NCBI GenBank assembly: GCA_963693315.1
Contig: CAVNZG010001044.1
Location: 1-64,000, forward strand
From: Diogma glabrata
Taxonomy: Eukaryota; Arthropoda; Insecta; Diptera; Cylindrotomidae
Reading direction: 5' to 3'
Length of the DNA: 64,000 bases
The notes beneath the pieces were generated by a model. That model saw only the letters and a program-made list of their open reading frames with translations. It was not told the DNA's origin and searched no databases. Positions 46,105 through 57,035 of this stretch are shown one piece after another (position 1 is the first letter of the stretch; each line of letters begins with the position of its first letter). The translations under genes and the position numbers were made by a program.

Positions 46105-48843
46105 ATGGATAGCTTAAGGATAGCACAAATAAACTTGCAGCATAACAAATCTGCTTCTGCTGAATTATGTCAAGCGATTGTTATGCAGCATACAAATATA
46201 GTTTTGATTCAGGAACCATGGGTAAACAAAAATCAAATACTTGGTCTGAATTGTAAACAGGGCAGGGTGTTTGTCGGTACAGTTACCGAAAACCCTCGTT
46301 CGTGTGTGTATTTGTCGAATGACATCTTTGGCATACTTATACCTCAATGTAGTGGTAAAGATGCCGTGGCTGTTAAAGTTACGGTAAAGATCGAGGGTGT
46401 TGATACTGACGTAGTCTTCGCATCCATGTATCTACCGTATGATGGCACCACTCCAACCCAGGATCTTGTCAAGGTGGTAGAGTTCTGCAGTAACAAGAAC
46501 CTGCCCTTGATCCTGGGGTGCGATGCAAATGCGCATCATGGAATTTGGGGCAGTTCAGATAACAACAGACGAGGAACAGACCTCGTAGAATTTCTTCATG
46601 GTACAGATCTAGAAATTCTAAATAAAGGGAACGCTCCCACTTTTTCAAATGCAATTAGAGAGGAAGTAATTGACATTACCCTCACTAGCCTAGTTTTGGT
46701 TAAACGGGTTGGAAATTGGAGAGTATCGCAAGATATTCTCACGTCAGATCATAATTGCATAAATTTTGACTTTAAAGTCGATATGGTGGTAAAAGACAGT
46801 TTTAGAAATCCCAAATCTACTGATTGGGATATGTACAAACTACTTCTTGACCAATTGTTACTTGACTTTGATCCGTCAATCAAGTGTACACAAGACATTG
46901 AAAATGTTGCGAATCGGATTCAAGAGTGTATGGTCAACGCTTTTGAAGAATCTTGTCCACATAGGGTGTTTCATCGTGAAGAAAATTCACCTTGGTGGAA
47001 TAGAAAACTAAAAAAGCTGAGATCTACAGTCAGGAAACTCTTAAAGAAAGCTAAGCAAGCAAATAATACCGATGACTGGATCACTTATCGTGATAGTCGG
47101 AGGGAATATAAATACAGCATTAGGAGTGCTAGAGAGAGTGCATGGAAGAAATTTTGTGAATCCATAGAAAGTTATCCTGTGGCAGCTAGACTTCACAAAG
47201 CACTCTCAAAAGAACCCAAATACCAACCGGGCTTACTGCTTATGCCAAATGGCAGGTATACGGAATCTGTGGAAGAAACAGCACAACATCTGCTTTGTAC
47301 ACATTTTCCGGGTAGCAGCACCACTGCTGAGATGAAAGAACAACTAACTGTAACTCCAAACAAAGATAGTTGGGTCTTGGCTGAGAATGTGGTGAACAGA
47401 AGATCTCTGAGATGGGCCATAGACTCCTTCAACCCATTTAAGTCGCCTGGTCCTGATGGAATCTATCCATGCATGCTACAGAACAATGTGCATTGCCTCA
47501 TTGAATCACTGTTAAATTTATATAGGGCATGTCTAGCATATGGCTATGTCCCAGAAGCGTGGCGGAAAGCTAGAGTTGTTTTCATACCAAAACCAGGTAA
47601 AAACAACTATAGTGAAGCCAAGTCATTTCGACCAATAAGTCTGAACTCCTTTGTCCTCAAAACTCTGGAAAGACTGGTTGACCGTTATATAAGGGACACT
47701 GCCTTACTACAGTTTCCACTGAGTACCAATCAGCATGCATACCAGATTGGGAAATCGGTGGAAACAGCTGCGCATCATTTGGTGACGAAAATTGAAAGAG
47801 CACTAGATGCCAAAGAATTCGCTTTGGGTGTTTTTTTAGATATAGAAGGTGCTTTTGATAATACCACCTTCGAATCAATCAGGTCTGCGGCATCACTACA
47901 TGGAATTAGTAGCACGATCTCAAATTGGATCGTGTCTATGTTGAGCTGCCGCATAGCCTTTGTTGAAATGGGTAATACTACTGTTTCAGTTTCCGTCAAA
48001 CGGGGTTGTCCACAGGGTGGTGTTCTCTCACCTCTTCTGTGGACTTTGGTAGTTGATAGTCTTCTTAAGAGACTGAATCAATCGGGACCATATTCTCAGG
48101 GTTACGCTGATGATATTGCCATACTGGCAATTGGGAAAGACCTTCGCACTCTTGTGGATCTTATGCAAAACTCATTGAAGGTGGTTGAAGAGTGGTGTGG
48201 GGAGCAAGGACTTGCAGTCCATCCTTCCAAATCACAGGTAGTCTTATTTACCAACAAGAGAAAAGTGCCTGCAACACCAAGTCTGTATCTTTTCAGTATG
48301 CAGTTGAGCTACTCGGATGAGGTTAAGTTTCTAGGCATTATTCTCGACAAAAGGTTAAATTGGAACACACATTTAACAAAAAAAATTGATAAGGCTGTCA
48401 TTTCTTTTTGGCAATGCCGTCGGTCATTCGGGCGTTACTGGGGCCTTAGTCCCAAAATTATCCTATGGATATACACAGCAATAATCAGACCAACACTTGT
48501 TTTTGCATGCGTTGTCTGGTGGCCAAAGACGGAGAAACAATACGTCCGTGCTAGATTAAATAAAATACAGAGAATGGCATGTGTAGGTATTAGTGGCTCA
48601 ATGCGTACCACGCCAACACTGTCGTTGGAAGCCATGTTGGGTCTGGCTCCTTTACATCTACATGTAGAGTACATGGCTAAAAGGGCCGTCTACAGACTGC
48701 ATGTGGCAGGGACGTGGGTAAACAGAGGGAAAACATGCGGTCATGGTCACATACTTGATAGACTACGGACAGATTGTCCCGAAATAGATATGCATAGTGA
48801 CGTCATGACCAAAGTATATAACTTTGAGAAGCCCGCTGAACTG
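46105..48843 (+). CDS. LOA/R1-group LINE ORF2, cut by assembly gap
   Basis: A single uninterrupted frame of 913 codons from MDSLRIAQINLQHN to the first N. APE endonuclease: Q-E-P-W with E37, CDAN with D140 and N142, and SDH at 214-216. Reverse transcriptase: SPGPDGIYP, FRPISLNSFVLKTLERLVD, FLDIEGAFDN, RGCPQGGVLSPLLW, catalytic YADD at 667-670 and FLGIILD. The C-terminal region (RMACVGISGSMRTTPTLSLE) is typical of LOA/I/R1-like elements, many of which continue into an RNase H domain. That domain would fall in the gap. With no stop or frameshift over 2.7 kb, this is the best-preserved retrotransposon here and may be a recent insertion. The sequence after the gap does not obviously continue it. 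Confidence 0.88.
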
Positions 48844-49043
48844 NNNNNNNNNNNNNNNNNNNNNNNNNNNNNNNNNNNNNNNNNNNNNNNNNNNNNNNNN
48901 NNNNNNNNNNNNNNNNNNNNNNNNNNNNNNNNNNNNNNNNNNNNNNNNNNNNNNNNNNNNNNNNNNNNNNNNNNNNNNNNNNNNNNNNNNNNNNNNNNNN
49001 NNNNNNNNNNNNNNNNNNNNNNNNNNNNNNNNNNNNNNNNNNN
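48844..49043. other. Assembly gap (200 N)
   Basis: Exactly 200 N, probably a fixed-size placeholder. The true length is unknown. Confidence 0.99.
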
Positions 49044-49823
49044 ATTTATTGCTATTTTATGTTTATTTTTTAAACGACATAAATCATGTTTTATTGTAAT
49101 TGGCTGCAATACAGAAATTTTTCAAAGCACAACTGCTGTCGATTAATGATAAAGATTTTATTTGTTTTGCTTGGCGTGACTGGAATCTATTTTTCAACCA
49201 AATTGGATAAGTTCAACAATATTTTGAGGAAGATGACATCGAAAAATTCAAAAAGAGAAGAATGGAGAAGAATGGGGCAGATTGCAAGAGTTAGCACCTT
49301 TGATTCGCTCAATATTTAGCTGGTAAAGGTTAACTTACAAGGGTGTAAGAGCCTATTACAATTTATATATGCAAAAATGTGTTCGGAAAAGTTTCCTTTT
49401 AGTTGATTGCACACTTTTACTTACATTGAACATGTTTGATCATGTTTACAATCTGAAAGAGTTTATTTTTGGGTCGTTCACCTTTTTTTTTTTTAGTCTT
49501 TTGGCTAAAGTATTTTTTAAAGGAAAAATTCACGATCAGATCGTTGTAATCAGTCATATTGGTTTTTAATCCATTTTTAAATTGTTTCATTGGTTTTCCA
49601 CTACACTGGTTTACCGTTTGATGAAAAATCTGGTGAAAGACCGTACGAAAGCTGAAAATCTTCAATTTTACCCGAGTTTTAATTTAATTTTTGTTTAGTT
49701 TTTAATTTTTATTTCCCTTGAATCTTACAAGTAAATTATCTTATTTCAAATAAGTTAGTGGTTTACATTTATAAGCATATAAATAATTTATTCTACAACA
49801 TAAATTAAATGGATATGTGCGTT
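49044..49823. other. No recognised gene
   Basis: AT-rich flank after the gap. The small plus ORF at 49086-49319 has no recognisable motif. Confidence 0.4.
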
Positions 49824-50090
49824 CTAATTTTCAAAATGCATCATGAACCTAGTTTTGAAAATAATTTCACGGTGATTTTGTGTTAAAATTGTTGAGATTA
49901 TTGATTCAATATTTTTAATACGCCTTTGAAACCTATTTCTATCACGTGCATATTCTTCATAACGTCCCATTCGAGCAGCTCTGTAGGCGAAATTCCATAC
50001 ATACATAACATGCACTTCTAACTTATTGGAAAAGCGTACGGTTTTTGTTCCTGTCATTTCAGTAGTTTTTTCTTTAAAAGTCTTATAAAT
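49824..50090 (-). pseudogene. PPP1R15 (GADD34/CReP)-like PP1-binding C-terminal domain
   Basis: The minus-strand frame runs from about 50090 (LLNIYKTFKEKTTEM) through TGTKTVRFSNKLEVHVM, WNFAYRAARMGRYEEYARDR and NRFQRRIKNIESII to FMMHFEN and stop at 49824. KTVRF fits the RVxF-type PP1 docking motif. The following WxxAxRAARxGxxEExARDRxRFxxRI block is the hallmark of PPP1R15 proteins, which bring PP1 to phosphorylated eIF2alpha to restore translation after stress. The family's usual Trp in the GxWE position is Tyr here. An in-frame TAA precedes codon 1 of the readable part, and no upstream exon joins cleanly. I therefore call it a fragment or pseudogene, though a missed exon is possible. Confidence 0.75.
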
Positions 50091-50166
50091 GTTAAGCAGA
50101 TTTTACAGGACACTTGAAACTGTTATATGAATATCGTACACCTTGAAAAAATAAAGAATGACAAAC

Positions 50167-50328
50167 TCATCTCGAAGTTGCAAAATATAGTTGGTCCTCT
50201 TCGTTGCCATAATTTCCTTCTGGATTGCCTTCTTCATTATCGTTATGATATTCAGACTCTTCTGAATTCAGCAGATTGTTCAGCCAATGGCCAAGCCATT
50301 TTGTCAAAGTTTTGTCACAAGCTATCAT
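50167..50328 (-). CDS. Small acidic ORF upstream of the PPP1R15-like domain
   Basis: A 53-codon frame from ATG at 50328: MIACDKTLTKWLGHWLNNLL then an acidic stretch (NSEESEYHNDNEEGNPEGNY) to a TGA at 50167. It lies 77 nt upstream of the PPP1R15-like frame on the same strand but in a different frame. PPP1R15 proteins have an N-terminal membrane-associating helix and acidic regions, so it could be the matching N-terminal part. That link is inference; no valid intron joins the two. Confidence 0.3.
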   Translation of the reverse strand: MIACDKTLTKWLGHWLNNLLNSEESEYHNDNEEGNPEGNYGNEEDQLYFATSR

Positions 50329-50336
50329 TTTGTCAC

Positions 50337-50560
50337 AAAAAAACAATAAAAAATAAAAAAAATTAAAATGAAAATAAAAAACAAAACAAAAAACAAAACA
50401 AAAAAAAAAACGAGGGAAAAAAAAAATGGAATAAAAAAATTAACAAAAAAAAAAAAAAAAAAAAAAAACGAAGAAAAAAAAAAATGATAAAAAAAAAATT
50501 AACAAAAAAAAAACAAAAAAAAAAACAAACAAAAACTTACAAAAAAAAAATCAGATACTT
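50337..50560. repeat. A-rich low-complexity tract
   Basis: More than 200 bp that is almost entirely A with scattered C, G and T. It lies directly 5' of the PPP1R15-like region relative to that region's strand. Confidence 0.9.
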
Positions 50561-50837
50561 CAGATACTTCAGAAAAAATTCCAGTCAAGCCAGCACTTTC
50601 AGCTAAGGCCAAACCATTTTGCCACCTTGTCGCAATCTACAACGTCTACAAAGATTTTAACAGACGTTTAGAATCATTTAAATCGCGGCCAAAAATTATA
50701 TTCGCAAAAAACCGCTTTAATTGAGTGATGCAGGGGGTTTTCTAATCCTGCCAAGAAATGATGGCAAATCAAGTTTCTCTTGCTGTGTTGTAGTAGAATT
50801 GAACCCCATTCTGAAGAACAACCAATGGACGAAGATT

Positions 50838-51044
50838 TTTGATTTTAAATTATTTGTGGTGATGATTTTAACCAAATAAACATCTATAGTTGCAAAATTA
50901 TCTACATAAGCCTACCCAAGTAGCATTTTTGACATAAATTTTAAAATTATAACGGGCAAATATTGTATAATTCATCAATAGATATTGTCAATGTAGCAAA
51001 ATTTTTCAATTTAAAGGTATGGTTTGAAGTTTCTCAGAAAAGTT
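50838..51044. repeat. ~207-bp direct repeat, copy 1
   Basis: Shares ACATCTATAGTTGCAAAATT, CATTTTTGACATAAATTTTA and GGTATGGTTTGAAGTTTCTC with 51620-51828. Confidence 0.8.
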
Positions 51045-51619
51045 GTGCGGGGAGACCCACCGCTCGGAAGAAGTGAAATTTCGTAATGTGGAAATAAAAA
51101 CATATTACATTCTGTATACTGTCTTGTAGTCTTTTTAATATTGGAGAATCAAAGCCAAAAACTACCAAGCTCTAGACCAATACAGATATTACATTCTTTT
51201 AAAAGTCATTAATTATTAGCGGGCTCATACTGTTCATATTCTTTAAGACAAACTTTATTAACATTGCTTACACTTCACAATTGATCGCAGCTTTTAATTA
51301 TCATTTTTCGAGTGGAGAAATCAATAACATCAATAACACCCAAATCAATAACATTTACAATGGGCTTATGAAAACTAAAGTAAGATACGAAATGTTTGAG
51401 CTCTATTTTTTCAATATTTCTTGCAAAAAACTGCATTTTTTTCTCGTTTAAAATATTTCAACTTAAAATGATAAGAAAATGAGTCATCTATCAGGAGTCT
51501 TCTATCAAAATGTTAATGAAGCAACAAAACCATAAGCAATACCGATAATATGTTTTAAAAATAGTTTTCTGAGTAATTATAGTATTTATAGGATTTATTA
51601 TAGTATTTTTGGGGGTTAT
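51045..51619. other. Spacer between direct repeats
   Basis: No gene recognised. Confidence 0.4.
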
Positions 51620-51828
51620 TTTTGATTTTAAATTATATGTGGAGCTGATTTTAACCAAGTAAACATCTATAGTTGCAAAATTATCTACATAAGCCTACTC
51701 AAGCAGCATTTTTGACATAAATTTTAAAATAATCACAGTCAAATGTTGTATAATTCTTCTATAGATATTGTTAATGTAGCAAAATTTTTCAATTGAAAGG
51801 TATGGTTTGAAGTTTCTCAGAAAAAAAT
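51620..51828. repeat. ~209-bp direct repeat, copy 2
   Basis: About 785 bp from copy 1, with scattered substitutions. It lies ~200 bp upstream of the GTSF1-like gene. Confidence 0.8.
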
Positions 51829-51886
51829 GGTTCAGATACTGGCTTTTCATTTGTAAATTCCATATCATCTCAACTACATAGTTTAG

Positions 51887-51950
51887 TTCTTGTTTACTGT
51901 CTAGATCAACTATTCATTTTGTTAAAAAGGGAAAGTGCATATACATTAAG
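51887..51950. repeat. 64-bp direct repeat upstream of the GTSF1-like gene
   Basis: TTCTTGTTTACTGTCTAGAT and AAAGGGAAAGTGCATA recur with changes at 52597-52660, bracketing the gene. It falls in the likely promoter region. Confidence 0.7.
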
Positions 51951-52026
51951 GAATTCGTATGATAAATGTGGGATACGTATGATAAATCTAGTATTTAAGA
52001 ACGATACAAGGCATGTAACATAATAC

Positions 52027-52428
52027 ATGGTAAGTTAAAATTGAAATTTTAATTTTATTTCGTTAATTGATTTATTTTTTATATTTAGATGTCTAGTTTG
52101 GTAGGAGTAAAAAAATATATATGTCCATACAATGTGAATCATCAAATAACCTACAGAAAGTTCTTCTGTCACATTAAAACTTGTAAAGACAAGCAGCCGT
52201 CAGGAATACAAGTTATTTTGTGTAAATATAATATTTACCACGTAATTCCAAAAGAAGACTATGAGGTAATTTGTTAACTTAATACTCAAATTAATAAATA
52301 TTTTGATTTAACATTTTTTCTTCTTTTTACAGATTCATCTTCTTAATTGCCCTGATCGGGTGGTTTGGAAAGAAGTATTTGATTCATTCAAAAATCACAC
52401 CACACAAGACGAATGGTGCAGCGAATGA
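52027..52428 (+). CDS. GTSF1/Asterix-like CHHC zinc-finger protein, three exons
   Basis: Exons 52027-52029, 52089-52265 and 52333-52428 give 91 residues. Intron 1 has donor GTAAGT after ATG (52030) and acceptor TTTAG (52088), 59 nt. Intron 2 runs GTAATT to TTTTTACAG, 67 nt, phase 0. A second ATG at 52089 could also serve as start. The protein has two perfect U11-48K-type fingers, C-x5-H-x9-H-x3-C: C13/H19/H29/C33 and C46/H52/H62/C66, the second completed by the splice (YHVIPKEDYE joined to IHLLNCPDR). Relatives (GTSF1, Drosophila Asterix) are nuclear cofactors of Piwi proteins in piRNA-guided transposon silencing and bind tRNA-like RNA. The tail after the fingers is short (25 residues), so it is smaller than Asterix. 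A TATTTAA lies near 51992, and AATAAA-type signals are at 52490-52520. Confidence 0.85.
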
Positions 52429-52596
52429 AAAAAACTTAGGCCCAGTTATTTTTAATAATCATAATAGAAAAAACTTTAATAATTAACTATAAAATAAAAT
52501 AAAAGAAATAATAAATTTGAAAAATATATAATGTTAGCAAAAAATGATGGCTTTTTATTTATCAAACCCTTTGAAAAAGTCTCTTAAATATGGTTC

Positions 52597-52660
52597 GTTC
52601 TTGTTTACTGTCTATATCAACTATCCATTTATTAGAAAGGGAAAGCGCGTACACTTAAAG
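52597..52660. repeat. 64-bp direct repeat downstream of the GTSF1-like gene
   Basis: Partner of 51887-51950. It may mark a duplicated promoter or a duplication that carried the gene. Confidence 0.7.
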
Positions 52661-53480
52661 ATAACTAACTGTAAATCTTATACCTTACTGACTGTTTTAA
52701 TCGTCATTAAAAAATAATTTGTTTTGGCCCGTCTGATTCTTATCATTTCTGTGTCCCAATTTACCACAAAGCGCATTAAAAAGAAATGAATCCCTTCATG
52801 CTCAAAACTCCCTAATGAAGTTTTCTTTTTCAATTTGAGTGGAAACATTTGACGGTCAATCACTTGCTTCTTGTTTTAACTTAAGGAAGCAATCCGACTA
52901 AGAAAGATAATCAATCTAAAAAGTTAATCGTCACATGTCGTCCAACACAATTCATATTTATTCTTAAGAAAAAAAGTTTGAATTCAACAAAAAAATGTGT
53001 CAACACAACGACAAAAAACGACAAAAAAAAAACATTGAAAACAATTTACTATACTACGAATAACATTTACTAATTCCTTAAGAGCTCATCAAATGCGACA
53101 GCAAATTTATATTTCACAACTATGTGAAAACGAAAACAAAAAAATTAACAAAACAAAAAACTAACCAATACATATGATAAACACAATAACAACATCAGAA
53201 GCTAATTACCTTTTATATTATTAATTTTCTGTCATATTTTTCTTGTTGCATTATTGCATAACATCAGAAATAACTTGACCGACAGACCGCGCTATTCAGA
53301 TGTATCAGTGTCTATGCCAAACAATTAAATCTAAAATTTTTCAGACAATTAATCAAATAATGTTCAAATAATGTTCAATCTAAACTAATCTATTGTACTT
53401 AATTTTCAAAACGTTTTCAATATTTTGCAAGAACAATTAGCTTAGATAGATTGCAGTGTTCATTTTCTTTTTCCTTGGTC
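52661..53480. other. No recognised gene; minus ORF 52678-52863
   Basis: A 61-codon minus frame (MFPLKLKKKTSLGSFEHEGI region) has no recognisable motif. The rest is AT-rich. Confidence 0.3.
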
Positions 53481-53489
53481 AGCTGGCTT

Positions 53490-54040
53490 CAAAACCCCGT
53501 TTGAAGCTGCCTTCTTTTATACTCTTACAAAACTCGTTGATATTTTCTGGATAAATTTGTCTAGCAAGCGGTAGATTTGAGATTTATCTAGGGGGTTATT
53601 AAACATAACAAGGTATTTGCAGTTTAACGAAATGTCTCAGTAAAATTTTCTTTGGAACACATTTTGGGTAATTAATATTACAGATATATTTCGATGATGT
53701 GAACCCTTGGTAAATAATTCACAAACGTTTTTATTATACGCCTCAGTCATTAAATCATCCAAGATGATTAATGTGTTTTTCTAGATTATCAAAATTTTCG
53801 GGGACGTTGTCTAACATTTCAATATCTTCAAAATCGAAATCTTTTAGATCGACCGAATTAGTTTCACCATTGCACCAAACCAGTTTCTTTATACCATGAA
53901 TATGTGGCAAGAACTTTAATACAAACGTGGTCTTCCCCGATCCAAAATGAACGCACCATTATATGAGTTTCGTGTGAAACCAATGGCGTTATTGGTTGAA
54001 GACGAAACTCAATTCGAGATGGATGGTCAGCTGTTTTAAT
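53490..54040 (-). pseudogene. Broken P-loop ATPase, packaging-ATPase-like
   Basis: Two minus-strand frames, joined by frameshifts, read as one ATPase. The first has a Walker A core GSGKTTF (53923-53943), LVWCNGE, and an acidic DLKDFDFEDIEMLD. The second has DDLMTEAYN (Walker B-like, about 53747-53762), LFTKGSHHRN (about 53688-53715), ILITQN and a YLVMFNNPLDKSQI end. This order, with the GSHHRN block, is one I associate with A32/FtsK-HerA-like packaging ATPases of Polinton/adintovirus-type virus-like elements found in animal genomes. That family assignment is from recognition, not a search. Several stops and frame changes make it non-functional. No neighbouring capsid, integrase or polymerase was seen. 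Confidence 0.55.
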
Positions 54041-54290
54041 AAAAATTAATGTATTTAAACAAATTTTAAAAAAATTAATTAATAAAATAAAAATTTTGTT
54101 TAAAGTTTTTACAAAACTATAACAAAAAAATAAAAAAAAGATTTAATTTTTTATTTAAATAAGTTTTTTCCAAAATTATAGCAAGTTTTTCACATTTCGA
54201 ACATCTGTTTATAATTTTTAGTTTTTTCAATTAACAACTTATTTCAGGCATCCGTCTAAAATTCCAAATAAAAAGTTTTAAGGTTTCCAA
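54041..54290. other. AT-rich spacer
   Basis: Nothing recognised. Confidence 0.4.
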
Positions 54291-55720
54291 AACATCATAT
54301 TTTTTCCCAACACAATTTGTTCTAATTCTTCTGCTCGCTTTACACACAAAATCTTATATAGCAACCAAAAAAAAAACTAGAACAACACATGTGCCCCAAT
54401 GAAAAAAAATCGAAATCATACTTAATCATTTAACGCAAAACAAAGCCGCACGCAATTACGAAACAAAATACAAAATACTACAACAAAACAATTTTTGTTA
54501 TCTACAAAAAAAAAATATATCATGAACATCTTCAATTTTTTTTTTTTTTGTCGAGAAAATTAAAATCTTACATGCTTTTTTCATATTTTTGTTTTCAACC
54601 CATTCTGTTTTTTATCAATCAATTAACGCATCATGTGAGAAAGTCCCATATTTTTGATTCTTCTGCTCGCTTAACACACAAAATCTTATATAACAACAAA
54701 AAACAAGAACAACACATGTGCCCCAATGAAAAAAAAATCGAAATCTTACTTAATCATTTAACGCAAAAAAAGAACGCTCGCAATTACGAAACAAAATACA
54801 AAATACTACAACAAAAACAATTTTTGTTACCTTTAACACATCATGTGAGAAAGTCCCATATTTTTGTAATATAATATCGAGAAAAAAGTTATGAAACAAA
54901 ATTCAATTCACATTGAATGCAATTGTTGTTGTTTTTCTCAGTTGATTCAGTCAACTCAACTCATGAAAGATAGTGGGATCGAAAATGAATTTTTTCTTAT
55001 AAGATACAACAACAAAAAAAGATTTAAATCACTTTCTCTAGTTTTTCTTTCAAGTTTTTTATTCGACCGCAAGATTAAAACACAAACTCATATTTGACTG
55101 AAGCAACTGATACAACTGAAAAATTGAATGCAATTGTTGTTGTTTTTTCTCAGTTGATTCAGTCAACTCATTGAATAATCTATTTTAAAACATTTGTTGG
55201 ATAGTCCCACATTTCTTTACTTTTTTTCGTGACGAAGAAAATTAATTTTTTCTTATAAGATACAACAAAAAAAATATTTTAATCGTTTTCGCTAGTTTTC
55301 TTTCAAGATTCTTCAATTTTTGTTTTGTCGAGAAAATTAAAATCTTACATAACAAAACAACAAAGTGTCATAATATCGAGACAAGGTCAAGATCAACCAA
55401 AGATCAACCAAAAAAAAATTGATTTAAACTCAAAGCAAATGTTTTGTTTTTTCATTCATGTAACATACTCGTATATTTTTTTCTTATTAAACCTCCCACA
55501 TCAATTAACACATCATGTGAGAAAGTCCCATATTTTTGTAATATAATATCGAGACAAAAATTGTTGTTGTAGCTTATCAACCAAAAAAAAAAAAATTGAT
55601 TTAAACTCAATCGAAATGAATTTTTTCTTATAAGATACAACAACAAAAAAACAAGATTAAAATCATTTTCTCTAGTTTTTCTTTCAAACTCAGTCTCTCA
55701 ATGCAATTTGAATTAATTTC
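54290..55720. repeat. Shuffled local repeat patch
   Basis: Several short modules recur in changing order. ACATCATGTGAGAAAGTCCC occurs near 54630, 54838 and 55507. CGCAATTACGAAACAAAATA occurs near 54452 and 54779. TTTTTTCTTATAAGATACAA occurs near 54989, 55245 and 55621. CAGTTGATTCAGTCAACTCA occurs near 54940 and 55152. TCGAGAAAATTAAAATCTTA occurs near 54550 and 55328. The frames in it are repeat artefacts. Confidence 0.7.
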
Positions 55721-56540
55721 AATGAAGTCCCATATTTTTTAGTCTATGTGCGAAACCCCCATAACACTACTCAAGTCACTTGCCACTTGCTTGAGGAATT
55801 TCGTTTAAAAATGTATTTGCCTACTAACTAAATAATAGAAAAAATTATCTTTTAAATAAATGTTTAAAACATTTTTTATTTTATAATTCATATTTGAATA
55901 GAAGTGAGTAGACTAAACAGGAGTGTGGCATCACAAAAGAATACTCTACAGCTAAAATTTATAATAAAAATGTTGACTGAATAAATTTCATGCATCAGAT
56001 CCTCTGGAACATCATCTTGGCTAGTGATATATTATTGCTATTAATTTATTGCTATTATATTATTGATATATTATTGCTTTATATTATTGTTATTGAAAAT
56101 AGCTGTTATCATCCCAAATCCTATAACAATAGGTTTATTTTTGTTTTTTCAACAACTATAATTGTGTGCGTTATTAATCTAAACAGAATAAAATAGACAG
56201 ATCTTAATTTTATTCTGTTGCCCGAATCAGCGCAATACATTTTCCTTGCCCGTATTTTATAAATATTTTGATTGTATTTTATAAAAAGCCAACAAAAACA
56301 TTTCGCTCTCATTTAAAATTACATATTTAAAAAGCAATAAATCCAAACTAGTATATTACTTCAAAATATTTATAAAATACGGGCAAGAAAAACGTATTGC
56401 TCTGATGTATGTTCCTCTCTCGAATAATAAAAGAGGCAAAGACTACTATGATATCATATGAATTCCATTTCCAATGTAAAAAAAATAGTATTTTTATTTT
56501 TTAGTATTAGCTCCGAAAAATGAATACTTTTGAGACTGTT
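55721..56540. other. AT-rich, no recognised gene
   Basis: Contains short inverted repeats around ATTTATAAAATACGGGCAAG (about 56249 and 56370) but no clear element. Confidence 0.35.
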
Positions 56541-56542
56541 TA

Positions 56543-56761
56543 GGCACGCTATACACCTGAGCTAAACTATGCGAACTATGTTTTTAACAAAATAATGTAT
56601 ATAACGTAATTATAGAAAAAAACATTACGGAAACAAAACGTTTAAAAAATAAAATAAAAACGGAAACATTACATTTTTTTTAAAAAACATTATTCGCATT
56701 AAAACATTATTTTTTTTTTTAAACATACTTCGCATAGTTTAGCTCAGGTGTATAGCGCGCC
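56543..56761. mobile_element. Tourist-like (PIF/Harbinger) MITE, copy 1
   Basis: 219 bp with inverted ends GGCACGCTATACACCTGAGC and GCTCAGGTGTATAGCGCGCC, flanked by TTA on both sides (56540-56542 and 56762-56764). A TWA target duplication and GG-starting TIRs fit PIF/Harbinger. Non-coding. Confidence 0.75.
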
Positions 56762-56908
56762 TTAGGTCCGCAAACTTCTATTTTAGCGGCCTAGTACTCA
56801 AAGTCGTAATGACAACACTTTAGCGGATTTAAAATTTGTTTATTCGGAAATCTGACAATTGAATGAATTTTAAAACTTTATTCATTTATTAATTTATTTC
56901 ATACTAGA

Positions 56909-57035
56909 AGGTATCCACACGGCGATGCCCGTGCTTCCCAGATAAAGTGGTTGAAAACTGTTTTTTTTGAGTAAATTCTCCAATAGTTTTAATTAATGTC
57001 ATTTAATTTAACTTATTTTATCTATAATCTATCTA
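56909..57035 (-). mobile_element. Helitron 3' end, minus-oriented
   Basis: Reverse complement of the block at 59935-60055. Its end reads CTAG preceded by a GC-rich hairpin containing GGCGATGCC on the plus strand, flanked by T on the minus strand. Similarity between the two ends extends for ~120 bp. Confidence 0.55.

Noticed and set aside
50337..50560. A-rich tract as a retrogene poly(A) tail
   Set aside because: It lies 5' of the PPP1R15-like frame on its own strand, not 3', so it does not fit a simple processed copy.
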